Assembly: GCA_031555935.1 (NCBI GenBank)
Contig: JAVBTX010000006.1
Span: forward strand, 1-64,000
Reading direction: 5' to 3'
Source of the DNA: Roseburia_C sp031555935
GTDB taxonomy: Bacteria > Bacillota > Clostridia > Lachnospirales > Lachnospiraceae
Length of the DNA: 64,000 nucleotides
The notes beneath the pieces were generated by a model, which made no database searches, was not told the origin of the DNA, and saw nothing but the letters and a program-made list of their open reading frames with translations. Shown here one piece after another: positions 33,058 through 41,373 of this stretch; position 1 is the stretch's first letter, and each line of letters begins with the position of its first letter. The position numbers were made by a program, and so were the translations under genes.

Positions 33058-34089
33058 ATGAAGAAAAAAATGTTAACCGTAGTGATGAGTGTGGTAATGA
33101 CAGCAACTTTATTAGCTGGATGTGGCAGCAAAGCAAATGATAACACAAGTAAAAATGGCACAACGGGCGAAACAACCTACACCGTCGGCATTTCCCAATT
33201 TGCCGAGCATGGTTCCTTAGATAACTGCCGCGAAGGCTTTCTGGCTGGATTAGCGGAAGCCGGCATCAAAGAAGGTGAAAACCTAAAAGTAGAGTATCAA
33301 AACGCGCAAGCAGATACAGGAACGGCCAGCACCATCGCGGATAGCTTCGTATCTGGCAAAGTGGATATGATTTGTGCAATAGCAACACCAAGTGCGGCAA
33401 GTGCCTATAACTCTTGCCTGAGCACCGATATCCCCGTTATTTACACGGCAGTATCAGACCCAGCATCAGCTGGATTGGCAAATGCAGATGGCAGCAATGC
33501 CGGTAATGTTACAGGTTCTTCGGACGTATTGCCAGTTGCAGAGCAGTTGAAAATGATTCGTGAAATGTTACCAGAAGCAACCAAAATCGGTATCCTTTAT
33601 ACAACCAGCGAAGCCAATTCTTGTAGCACGATTGAGACTTATAAGGCAGCGGCCGCAGAGTATGGTTTTGAAATCGTCGATACTGGAATCAATACGTCAG
33701 CAGATATCGAGCTGGCAGTCACGGACTTGGTAACTAAGGTGGATTGCCTTTGTAACCTGACCGATAACACCGTTGTAAATGCATTGCAGACCGTTCTTGA
33801 TAAAGCAAATGGTGCAGGTATTCCGGTATTTGGAAGTGAAATTGAACAGGTTCGAAACGGTTGTGTCGCTTCAATGGGAATCGACTATTATCAGCTTGGG
33901 ATGGAGACTGGAAAAATGGCAGCCAAGATTTTAAAAGGCGAGGCGACAGCCGAAGAAACCGCATTTATTTCGGCATCAAAAGCTTCCTTATATGTAAATA
34001 CAGCAGCGGCATCCAAAATCGGTTTAACCTTAGATGCAGATTATATTAAGGATGCAGCCGAAACCTTTGAAGAAATAGTAGTGGAATAA
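33058..34089 (+). CDS. trpX: ABC transporter substrate-binding lipoprotein, TrpX-like
   Basis: A 343-residue lipoprotein: signal peptide with lipobox LLAGC (Cys22), a Ser/Asn/Thr linker, and a two-lobe periplasmic-binding fold of the ABC_sub_bind (PF04392) type, starting TYTVGISQFAEHGSLDNCREGF. Proteins of this family next to a tryptophan T-box are known as TrpX, the binding subunit of a predicted aromatic amino acid importer. The T-box upstream supports tryptophan as substrate; transport itself is inferred. Confidence 0.85.
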   Translation: MKKKMLTVVMSVVMTATLLAGCGSKANDNTSKNGTTGETTYTVGISQFAEHGSLDNCREGFLAGLAEAGIKEGENLKVEYQNAQADTGTASTIADSFVSGKVDMICAIATPSAASAYNSCLSTDIPVIYTAVSDPASAGLANADGSNAGNVTGSSDVLPVAEQLKMIREMLPEATKIGILYTTSEANSCSTIETYKAAAAEYGFEIVDTGINTSADIELAVTDLVTKVDCLCNLTDNTVVNALQTVLDKANGAGIPVFGSEIEQVRNGCVASMGIDYYQLGMETGKMAAKILKGEATAEETAFISASKASLYVNTAAASKIGLTLDADYIKDAAETFEEIVVE

Positions 34090-34108
34090 ATAAGCGAGGG
34101 ATAAAGCA

Positions 34109-34993
34109 ATGACATTAGTACTCAGTGTGCTGGAACAAGGCATGATATATGCCATTATGGCATTAGGAATTTATATCACGTATACGATACTGGATTTTCC
34201 GGATTTGACGGTAGATGGGAGTTTTCCATTAGGAGCGGCGCTTTCGGCAGTAATGATTACAAAGGGCATTCACCCGTTGCTGACCTTAGTGGTGGCATTT
34301 GGTGCAGGAGCATTCGCGGGTTGTCTGACCGGAATCATCCACGTTAAGCTGAAGGTTCGAGATTTATTGTCAGGTATCATTATGATGACAGCATTATATA
34401 CCATCAATCTGCGAATCGCTGGGAGAGCCAATCTGCCGATTTATAACATGACGACATTATTTGATAATGCGCTTGTAAAAACGTTATTTCAGGGCAAATT
34501 AGCAACCTTTGCAACCGTGATAATTATCGCCGTGATTGCGCTCTTGATGAAATTCCTCTTGGACTGGTATATGAGTACGAAGTCAGGCTATTTATTGCGG
34601 GCGGTTGGTGATAATGAGACGATTGTCACCTCAATGGGCGTTGATAAGGGCACGGTAAAAATAATTGGTCTGGCCATTGCCAATGGTTTGGTAACTCTAA
34701 GTGGCGCAATTTATGCACAGCAGCAGCGGTACTTCGATATATCGATGGGAACCGGAACGATGGTCATCGGTCTGGCAAGTGTTATCATTGGAACGAGCTT
34801 GCTGCGTAAGGTAAGCTTCCTAAAAATAACCACCAGTGTCGTGATTGGCTCAATTTGTTATAAGGCATGTGTGGCATTGGCAATCAAGCTGGGAATGCCA
34901 TCAACCGATTTAAAATTAATTACAGCAGTATTGTTCCTTGGTATTTTAGTATTGGGAATGGACCGTAAGAGAAGGGGGAAGGGAAATGCTTGA
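34109..34993 (+). CDS. trpY: ABC transporter permease, TrpY-like
   Basis: A 294-residue integral membrane protein with eight or nine hydrophobic helices, of the branched-chain amino acid/sugar permease superfamily (BPD_transp_2). Typical segments are LDFPDLTVDGSFPLGAA and ANGLVTLSGAIYAQQQRYFD. It lies 19 bases after trpX and overlaps the start of the ATPase gene by 8 bases. It should be the membrane channel of the importer. Confidence 0.88.
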   Translation: MTLVLSVLEQGMIYAIMALGIYITYTILDFPDLTVDGSFPLGAALSAVMITKGIHPLLTLVVAFGAGAFAGCLTGIIHVKLKVRDLLSGIIMMTALYTINLRIAGRANLPIYNMTTLFDNALVKTLFQGKLATFATVIIIAVIALLMKFLLDWYMSTKSGYLLRAVGDNETIVTSMGVDKGTVKIIGLAIANGLVTLSGAIYAQQQRYFDISMGTGTMVIGLASVIIGTSLLRKVSFLKITTSVVIGSICYKACVALAIKLGMPSTDLKLITAVLFLGILVLGMDRKRRGKGNA

Positions 34994-35759
34994 ACTGGTA
35001 AATATCAATAAATTATATAATCCGGGAACGATTAATGAAATGGGCTTGTTTGAGAATTTCAATCTGACCGTTTCGGACGAGGAATTTGTCGCAGTAGTCG
35101 GCAGTAACGGTTCGGGAAAAACCTCCATGTTAAATATTATCTGTGGAACAATACCAATTGATAGTGGCAGAATTATGGTCAATGGCGTTGACTTGAATCG
35201 CCAGAAAGACTTTATCAGACATCGGCGGATTGGCAGGGTTTTCCAAGACCCTTCAAAGGGCACATGTCCAGGGATGACGATTCTGGAAAATATGTCAATC
35301 GCAGACAATAAAGGAAAAGGCTACGGCTTAGGCCGCGGAACGAATAAAGCAAGAATTGATGCGTACCGTGAAATGCTTTCCGGCTTGAATCTGGGCCTTG
35401 AGGATAAGCTTCATGTTAAAGTTGGCTCCATGTCGGGCGGACAGCGACAGACCTTGGCATTGTTGATGGCGACGATGAATCCGATTGAGTTTTTGATTTT
35501 AGATGAGCATACCGCGGCATTAGACCCCAAGACGGCCGAGATCGTAATGGAGCTGACCGACAAGATTGTTAAAGAAAAAAAGGTCACAACGATTATGGTA
35601 ACCCACAACCTGCGCTATGCGGTAGATTATGGCAATCGTCTGCTGATGATGCATCAGGGCAGAAGCATAATTGACAAAGCCGGAGCTGAAAAAAATGCCC
35701 TAAAAGTGGAAGATATTCTTGGCACATTTAATGAAATCAGTATCGAATGTGGTAACTGA
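34986..35759 (+). CDS. trpZ: ABC transporter ATP-binding protein, TrpZ-like
   Basis: A 257-residue ATPase with Walker A GSNGSGKTS (about 39-47), signature MSGGQRQTLALLMA, Walker B FLILDEHTAALDP and the switch His in MVTHNL. Glu of Walker B is followed by His instead of Pro (DEHTAALD), as is seen in this transporter family. It powers the TrpX-TrpY importer. Confidence 0.88.
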   Translation: MLELVNINKLYNPGTINEMGLFENFNLTVSDEEFVAVVGSNGSGKTSMLNIICGTIPIDSGRIMVNGVDLNRQKDFIRHRRIGRVFQDPSKGTCPGMTILENMSIADNKGKGYGLGRGTNKARIDAYREMLSGLNLGLEDKLHVKVGSMSGGQRQTLALLMATMNPIEFLILDEHTAALDPKTAEIVMELTDKIVKEKKVTTIMVTHNLRYAVDYGNRLLMMHQGRSIIDKAGAEKNALKVEDILGTFNEISIECGN

Positions 35760-35771
35760 TTAAATTAATGA

Positions 35772-35800
35772 TTGAATTTTGTAAAATATTCATTTATTAT
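35772..35800 (+). promoter_or_regulatory. Promoter of nfnAB
   Basis: TTGAAT (35772-35777), 17 bases, TATTAT (35795-35800), just after the trpZ stop. Confidence 0.5.
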
Positions 35801-35852
35801 AGAGAATGGTAGCGTAAAAATGCGAGAATAAAGAGGAATGCGGAGGGTTACT

Positions 35853-36740
35853 ATGTATCCAATAGTAAAAAAAGAATTATTGGCAGATAAAATCTATCTG
35901 ATGGATGTGAAGGCAGAACGGGCAGCAGCATCTTGTGAGCCAGGACAGTTTGTAATTGTTAAAATTGACGAAGAAGGCGAAAGAATTCCCCTGACTGTAT
36001 GCGATTATAATCGGGAAGCAGGAACAATTACAATCGTATTTCAGACCGTCGGTGCTTCAACGGAGCGAATGGCTAAATTAGAAGTTGGCGATTCCTTTAT
36101 GGATTTTGTTGGACCACTAGGCTGTGCTTCGGAGTTGATTGAGGAAGATATTGAAGCATTAAAGCAGAAGAAGATTGTTTTTATTGCGGGTGGAGTTGGA
36201 ACAGCACCGGTATATCCACAGGTAAAATGGCTTCATGAGCATGGTGTTGACTGTGATGTTATCATGGGCTCTAAAAACAAGGATTTACTGATTTTAGTTG
36301 AAGAGATGCGTCAGGTAGCTGGCAATCTTTATGTAACAACAGATGATGGCTCCTATGGCTTCCACGGCATGGGTACAAACCAGTTACAGGCATTAGTGGA
36401 TGAAGGAAAGAACTACGATCTTTGTATTGCCATCGGACCAATGATTATGATGAAATTTGTCTGTCTTTTAACCAAACAATTAAATATCCCAACCATCGTT
36501 TCGATGAATCCAATTATGGTAGATGGAACGGGAATGTGTGGCGCATGTCGTTTAACCGTTGGTGATGAAGTAAAATTTGCCTGCGTCGACGGACCAGAGT
36601 TTGACGGCCATTTAGTTGACTTTGATCAGGCGATGAAACGTCAGCAGCTTTACAAGGATTTCGAAGGTCGTGCCATGTTAAAAGAATTAGAAGGTGATAC
36701 ACATCACGGCGGATGTGGAAACTGCGGAGGTGACAAATAA
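35853..36740 (+). CDS. nfnA: NfnA-like ferredoxin-NADP(H) oxidoreductase subunit
   Basis: A 295-residue FAD and NAD-binding protein of the sulfide dehydrogenase/dihydroorotate dehydrogenase electron-transfer family. It has the FAD motif (RIPLTVCDYN), the nucleotide-binding segment FIAGGVGTAPVYPQ, and Cys residues for a [2Fe-2S] centre (GTGMCGACRLT then FACVDGPEFDGH). Together with the next gene it matches NfnAB, the cytoplasmic electron-bifurcating transhydrogenase that couples NADH and reduced ferredoxin to NADP. The start at 35853 follows GGAGGG; the ATG at 35838 is too close to be used. Confidence 0.9.
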   Translation: MYPIVKKELLADKIYLMDVKAERAAASCEPGQFVIVKIDEEGERIPLTVCDYNREAGTITIVFQTVGASTERMAKLEVGDSFMDFVGPLGCASELIEEDIEALKQKKIVFIAGGVGTAPVYPQVKWLHEHGVDCDVIMGSKNKDLLILVEEMRQVAGNLYVTTDDGSYGFHGMGTNQLQALVDEGKNYDLCIAIGPMIMMKFVCLLTKQLNIPTIVSMNPIMVDGTGMCGACRLTVGDEVKFACVDGPEFDGHLVDFDQAMKRQQLYKDFEGRAMLKELEGDTHHGGCGNCGGDK

Positions 36741-38125
36741 TGGATGTAATGAAGAAAGTACCAGTACGGGAACAAGATCCAGGGGTGCGTGCCACTAATT
36801 TTGCCGAGGTATGTCTGGGATATAATAAAGAAGAAGCAATGGCGGAAGCAGAGCGATGCTTAAATTGCAAAAATGCACAGTGTATCAAAGGATGTCCAGT
36901 ATCAATTGATATTCCAGCCTTTGTAAATGAAGTAAAAGAAGGTAACTTTGAAGAAGCCTATCATGTAATCAATAAATCATCGGCATTGCCAGCCGTTTGT
37001 GGACGTGTTTGCCCACAGGAGAGCCAGTGTGAAGGAAAATGTATCCGCGGTATCAAAGGTGAGCCAGTATCGATTGGTAAATTAGAGCGTTTTGTTGCCG
37101 ATACGGCAAAAGACAACAACATCAAACCGAAAATGGCAGAGCAGATGAACGGCCATAAGGTTGCAGTCATCGGTTCAGGCCCAGCCGGATTAACATGTGC
37201 TGGCGATTTGGCAAAGATGGGTTATGATGTAACCATTTTTGAAGCACTGCATGAAGCTGGCGGCGTATTAATTTACGGGATTCCAGAATTCCGTTTGCCA
37301 AAGCAGGATGTAGTTGCCGTTGAAGTAGAAAATGTAAAAGCATTAGGTGTAAAAATTGAAACTAACGTAGTCATCGGAAAAGCAACCACAATTGACCAGT
37401 TGATGGACGAAGAAGGCTTTGAAGCAGTATTTGTTGGCTCTGGTGCCGGACTGCCAAGATTTATGGGAATCCCAGGCGAGCAGGCCAATGGCGTATTTTC
37501 AGCGAATGAGTTTTTAACCAGAAATAACCTGATGAAAGCATTCCGTGAGGAATACGATACACCGATTATGAAGGGCAAAAAAGTTGCTGTAGTCGGCGGC
37601 GGAAACGTGGCAATGGATGCAGCTAGAACCGCACTCAGACTTGGTGCTGAGGTACATGTTGTCTATCGTCGAAGCGAAGAAGAATTACCAGCGCGAGTGG
37701 AAGAAGTACATCACGCGAAAGAAGAAGGCATTATCTTTGATTTGTTAACCAATCCAACTGAGGTATTAGTGGATGAGAATGGTTGGGTAAAAGGAATGAC
37801 TTGTATCCGAATGGAATTAGGTGAGCCGGATGCATCAGGCCGAAGAAGCCCAGTCGAGATTGCTGGTTCCGAATTTGATTTGGAATTAGACACTGTGATT
37901 ATGTCACTTGGAACTTCACCAAATCCATTGATTTCATCGACGACAAAGGGACTTGATATCAACCGCCGTAAATGTATCATTGCGGAAGAAGAGACCGGAG
38001 CAACCAGCAAGCCGGGCGTATTTGCCGGTGGTGATGCAGTAACCGGTGCTGCAACGGTAATCCTGGCAATGGGTGCTGGAAAAGCAGCAGCACAGGGAAT
38101 TGATGCGTATTTGAAGAATAAATAA
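36740..38125 (+). CDS. nfnB: NfnB-like / glutamate synthase small subunit-like flavoprotein
   Basis: A 461-residue flavoprotein. The N-terminal part carries two four-Cys clusters (CLNCKNAQCIKGCP and CGRVCPQESQCEGKC) for [4Fe-4S] centres, followed by two dinucleotide-binding folds: VIGSGPAGLTCAGDLAKMG for FAD and VVGGGNVAMDAARTALRLG for NAD(P). The family was first named as the small subunit of glutamate synthase (GltA/GltD). Its one-base overlap with the NfnA-like gene, and no large glutamate synthase subunit nearby, favour NfnB. Confidence 0.9.
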   Translation: MDVMKKVPVREQDPGVRATNFAEVCLGYNKEEAMAEAERCLNCKNAQCIKGCPVSIDIPAFVNEVKEGNFEEAYHVINKSSALPAVCGRVCPQESQCEGKCIRGIKGEPVSIGKLERFVADTAKDNNIKPKMAEQMNGHKVAVIGSGPAGLTCAGDLAKMGYDVTIFEALHEAGGVLIYGIPEFRLPKQDVVAVEVENVKALGVKIETNVVIGKATTIDQLMDEEGFEAVFVGSGAGLPRFMGIPGEQANGVFSANEFLTRNNLMKAFREEYDTPIMKGKKVAVVGGGNVAMDAARTALRLGAEVHVVYRRSEEELPARVEEVHHAKEEGIIFDLLTNPTEVLVDENGWVKGMTCIRMELGEPDASGRRSPVEIAGSEFDLELDTVIMSLGTSPNPLISSTTKGLDINRRKCIIAEEETGATSKPGVFAGGDAVTGAATVILAMGAGKAAAQGIDAYLKNK

Positions 38126-38135
38126 AACACACATA

Positions 38136-38176
38136 AAAAAGCTATGGAGCATCTATCAAGAGTTCCATAGCTTTTT
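38136..38176. terminator. Bidirectional terminator between nfnB and the leftward ABC operon
   Basis: AAAAAGCTATGGA (38136-38148) pairs with TCCATAGCTTTTT (38164-38176). A and T runs on both sides allow it to end both convergent units. Confidence 0.88.
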
Positions 38177-38198
38177 GTTTGCGATTATGAAATAATTT

Positions 38199-39011
38199 TT
38201 AATCCAAATTCAATTTCTTATTACTAATAAATGCGGTAACACCGTAGTAAACAGCAATTAGAATAATACTTTGAATCATGCTGGAGTTGAAAATTCCGGC
38301 AAAGGAAGAAGGAACTGTGGCATATCCATATTGGTTTTCATAAATCGTTGTTGAATCCAATGCCCTGCCAAACATCAAAACCGTGTTGACTACTTGCAAA
38401 ATAATATAAATAACACCATAAGTCAAAAAGGATGCTAAAATTTTGTGTTTGTTGAATAGCTGACCAACGGAGATACAGCAGTAAATCATCAGCAAGCCTG
38501 AGAAGCTGGAAAGCACCATGAAAAATAACGCTCTGCCAATCATGTTAGGCAGTGGATAATTCATTTCAACTTCCATGAAACGAGCAATCGCTTGAAGATC
38601 AACGGATTCACCAGCAGTCTTAAGACCCGTTAAAATTAAGGCGAAAACAGAACAAATGGTCAAAACCATGCTGATAAAAGCCCAAAAAACAGAAACTAAA
38701 ATCTTCGTATTCAAAATGGCAAATGAGGATACCGGTAATGTATGAGTTAAGTAACCCTCGGCCGAATACATGCTGCGGTAAAAACGCATCATCAGGTAAA
38801 TATAAGTGACAATAAACAATGCAAAGATGCCAAATATATAGAACAGAATCATTGCTGCCAACATAATTCCAACCGCAATATTTTCTGTATCAAAAACCTT
38901 TAGTCCAATAATAATCATACCAACTAAGGTTAAGCCAATCAAAACGAGATTGAGTGGTAATAGCACTTTCCCAGTATCTTTAAATTCGTGTTTGAACAGT
39001 TTTCCTAACAT
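38199..39011 (-). CDS. ABC-2 type permease of a GntR-controlled exporter
   Basis: A 270-residue membrane protein with six to seven predicted helices (LLPLNLVLIGLTLVGMIIIG at the start, IILIAVYYGVTAFISNK at the end) and the segment RFYRSMYSAEGYLTHTLPVS typical of these permeases. Its start overlaps the ATPase gene by 7 bases. Together with the ATPase and GntR regulator it resembles the Ytr-type systems that answer to cell-wall antibiotics. The substrate is not known. Confidence 0.85.
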   Translation of the reverse strand: MLGKLFKHEFKDTGKVLLPLNLVLIGLTLVGMIIIGLKVFDTENIAVGIMLAAMILFYIFGIFALFIVTYIYLMMRFYRSMYSAEGYLTHTLPVSSFAILNTKILVSVFWAFISMVLTICSVFALILTGLKTAGESVDLQAIARFMEVEMNYPLPNMIGRALFFMVLSSFSGLLMIYCCISVGQLFNKHKILASFLTYGVIYIILQVVNTVLMFGRALDSTTIYENQYGYATVPSSFAGIFNSSMIQSIILIAVYYGVTAFISNKKLNLD

Positions 39012-39703
39012 TTAAATACCTCCCTAAACAAAGCATCAACAGATGTGCCTTTTTCTTCTCTAATTGCATCAACGGAAGAGGTTAGGCGGATGTGGCCGTT
39101 CTGGATAAAAATAACTTCATCTAAGATTTTCTCCACATCGGAAATCAAATGAGTGGAAATTAAAATCGTTGCATTTTCATCGTAGTTCGAGATAATCGTC
39201 TCTAAGATATAATCTCTAGCCGCAGGGTCAACACCAGCAATTGGCTCATCGAGCACATAAAGGTCGGCATGACGGCTCATTACGAGAATTAACTGAACCT
39301 TTTCTTTGGTACCCTTAGACATCGTTTTTAATTTGTCATTTGGATTGATGGACAACTTCGCTAACATATCATAAGCGCGGACAGTATCGAAATCAGCGTA
39401 GAAGTCTTCAAAATAGTCAATCACATCACGAACCTTCATGGAAGGATTCAAATAGGTATTATCCGGTAGATAAGAAACCACCTTTTTGCTGGCTGGTCCA
39501 ACTGGCTTGTCGTGGATGGTCAGTTCACCGTCGGTCGGTGTTAAAAGACCATTGATAATTTTAATTAATGTCGTCTTGCCACTGCCGTTTGGTCCAAGCA
39601 GACCGACAATATGTCCTGGCTCTAATTTGATGTTAATGTGGTCAAGAGCAGTGCTGTTGCCGTATTTTTTTGATAAGTCCTTGCATTCTAATAAAGTGCT
39701 CAT
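39005..39703 (-). CDS. ABC transporter ATP-binding protein of the GntR-controlled exporter
   Basis: A 232-residue ATPase: Walker A GPNGSGKTT (about 37-45), signature region MSKGTKEKVQLILVMSRH, Walker B LYVLDEPIAGVDP and the switch STHLISD. The start MSTLLE at 39703 has AAGGGGGA upstream and overlaps the GntR stop by four bases (ATGA). The frame open to 39778 is not used. Confidence 0.88.
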   Translation of the reverse strand: MSTLLECKDLSKKYGNSTALDHINIKLEPGHIVGLLGPNGSGKTTLIKIINGLLTPTDGELTIHDKPVGPASKKVVSYLPDNTYLNPSMKVRDVIDYFEDFYADFDTVRAYDMLAKLSINPNDKLKTMSKGTKEKVQLILVMSRHADLYVLDEPIAGVDPAARDYILETIISNYDENATILISTHLISDVEKILDEVIFIQNGHIRLTSSVDAIREEKGTSVDALFREVFKC

Positions 39704-40071
39704 GATTCGTCCCCCTTGATGTTTTCTTGCATAAAGGAAAGTGTTTCTTGCTTTCCGTAGCCTAATTTGCTCATACATTCAAAAAATTCAGTTATCTTTT
39801 CCTGAGCAAGCTTAGATTGTAAATCTTGAATCATCTGTGTGTCCTCCGTAATAAATCTGCCACTGGTTCGTTGTGAAAAAACTAATCCGGTGCGTTCTAA
39901 CTCTGTCAGCGCTTTTTGCATCGTGTTTGGATTGACGGCAGCAATGCCGGCTAATTCGCGAACAGATGGGAGTTTATCTCCCGGTTTATACAGACCGGAA
40001 ATAATGTCCAATTGAATCCGTTCTACAATCTGAATAAAAATTGGTCGGTCGGAATCTAGGTTCCATGGCAT
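39700..40071 (-). CDS. GntR-family regulator, YtrA type
   Basis: A 123-residue regulator: winged helix with IVERIQLDIISGLYKPGDKL and VRELAGIAAVNPNTMQKALTELE, then a short helical C-terminus without a large effector domain, as in the YtrA subfamily. It is the first gene of the leftward operon and is coupled to the ABC ATPase. An inverted repeat TTGTATT (40101-40107) / AATACAA (40124-40130) at its promoter is the probable operator. Confidence 0.9.
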   Translation of the reverse strand: MPWNLDSDRPIFIQIVERIQLDIISGLYKPGDKLPSVRELAGIAAVNPNTMQKALTELERTGLVFSQRTSGRFITEDTQMIQDLQSKLAQEKITEFFECMSKLGYGKQETLSFMQENIKGDES

Positions 40072-40100
40072 AAAATCACCTCTTTCTTTGCATAGTATTT

Positions 40101-40156
40101 TTGTATTGCTGTACTATCTAATTAATACAATAATACGAAGTTGCAAAAAAGTCAAG
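40101..40156 (-). promoter_or_regulatory. Promoter and operator of the GntR operon
   Basis: On the minus strand TTGACT (about 40156-40151), 17 bases, TATTGT (40133-40128). The inverted repeat TTGTATT (40101-40107) / AATACAA (40124-40130), 16 bases apart, overlaps the -10 and start, as expected for a repressor site. Confidence 0.55.
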
Positions 40157-40172
40157 GGTTTTTTTGAAAAAA

Positions 40173-41267
40173 TTATTTGTTTTCCATCAGACAGTTTAGC
40201 AGACGGTTGTTATCTTCCTGATTCATAAAGCAGAAACGGATATATTTATTATCGAGAAATGGAAAGGTCGAGCAGTCTCGAATCATCATTTTCTGGCGAA
40301 TGGCCCGGTCAAACATATCCTGTGAGTTAATTTCATCGCGCAGGATTTTCACTAACATGAAGTTTCCAGAAGGTGGGTATACCTTAAAATCCGGATGTGA
40401 ATCTAACATACTATAGAGACGGCTTCTTTCCGTGGAAATCAGGGTTTTGGTTTTATTAATATAATCTTTATCACAGAACATGATTTCACCGGCGATTACC
40501 GCCAAGGAGCTAATGGTCCAAGGATTTTTACGGGTATTCATCGCCTTGATTAAATCGCGATTGCCGGTGATGGCATAGCCTAATCGCAGTCCCGGGGCAG
40601 CGAAAAATTTAGAGGTTCCGCGCAGGATAATAATATTATTGTAGTAATTGGTTAGTGGAAGTGAAGAGATATCCTCCATATTTTCAGCAAATTCAACATA
40701 AGTCTCATCGACCATAACAAAAATATCGTGCTGCTTACAGACATTTAAGATTTGTCGCATTTCCTTACTGGTGATACAAGACGAAGTTGGATTGTTGGGA
40801 TTACAGATAACAACTAAATCAATACTTTCATTTAAAGAGGAAGTAAAATCTTTGACATCCAGGTGGAAGTCATCCTCCTCAAGCAGCGGGTAATAAAGCG
40901 TGGTGCCGCCGCCCAGCGAAATCTCACGTTCATATTCGGAATAGGTTGGCCCAATAATCATCGCCTTTTGGGGATGTTCAATTTGAATAAAGAGTGAAAT
41001 TAATTCGGTGGAGCCGTTACCAACAATAATATTGTCAGCATCGGTGCCGGCGTAGTTGGCAATACACTGACGCAGAGACTTATATTCCCGGTCAGGGTAA
41101 GTAGTAATGGCATCAATTTTTTCTGACAGTGTTTCCCGCAGCAGCGGGGAGACCCCTAATGGGTTCACGTTGGCTGAAAAGCTAACGATGTCCTCTTTGC
41201 GAATGCCATAAATCTGCTCGATTTTTTCTAAGTCACTGCCATGAAAATGGTCACTATGTTTTATCAT
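40173..41267 (-). CDS. Pyridoxal-phosphate aminotransferase, CobD/HisC-like
   Basis: A 364-residue fold-type I PLP enzyme. It starts MIKHSDHFHGSDLEKI and has SFSANVNPLG, the CobD-type (threonine-phosphate decarboxylase) signature, then VICNPNNPTS and the PLP lysine in GTSKFFAAPGLRLGY. The start at 41267 has GGAGG 8 bases upstream. No cobalamin or histidine gene is in the window, so decarboxylase and aminotransferase roles cannot be separated by context. Confidence 0.82.
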   Translation of the reverse strand: MIKHSDHFHGSDLEKIEQIYGIRKEDIVSFSANVNPLGVSPLLRETLSEKIDAITTYPDREYKSLRQCIANYAGTDADNIIVGNGSTELISLFIQIEHPQKAMIIGPTYSEYEREISLGGGTTLYYPLLEEDDFHLDVKDFTSSLNESIDLVVICNPNNPTSSCITSKEMRQILNVCKQHDIFVMVDETYVEFAENMEDISSLPLTNYYNNIIILRGTSKFFAAPGLRLGYAITGNRDLIKAMNTRKNPWTISSLAVIAGEIMFCDKDYINKTKTLISTERSRLYSMLDSHPDFKVYPPSGNFMLVKILRDEINSQDMFDRAIRQKMMIRDCSTFPFLDNKYIRFCFMNQEDNNRLLNCLMENK

Positions 41268-41295
41268 TAAAAATACCTCCACAATGTAATCTTGG

Positions 41296-41354
41296 TTGCA
41301 TGAATCTGCCAAATAGTTTATAATCTATTATAACTGTAATAAAATAAAATGCAA
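41296..41354. promoter_or_regulatory. Overlapping divergent promoters
   Basis: Rightward: TTGCAT (41296-41301), 17 bases, TATAAT (41319-41324). Leftward, on the minus strand: TTGCAT (41354-41349), 16 bases, TATAAT (41332-41327). The two -10 regions are only two bases apart, so initiation in one direction may exclude the other. Confidence 0.65.
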
Positions 41355-41373
41355 CGGAAAAGCAGGTGGAATT

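Noticed and set aside
36740..38125. Glutamate synthase small subunit as final call
   Set aside because: No large glutamate synthase subunit nearby, and the overlap with an NfnA-like gene fits NfnB better.
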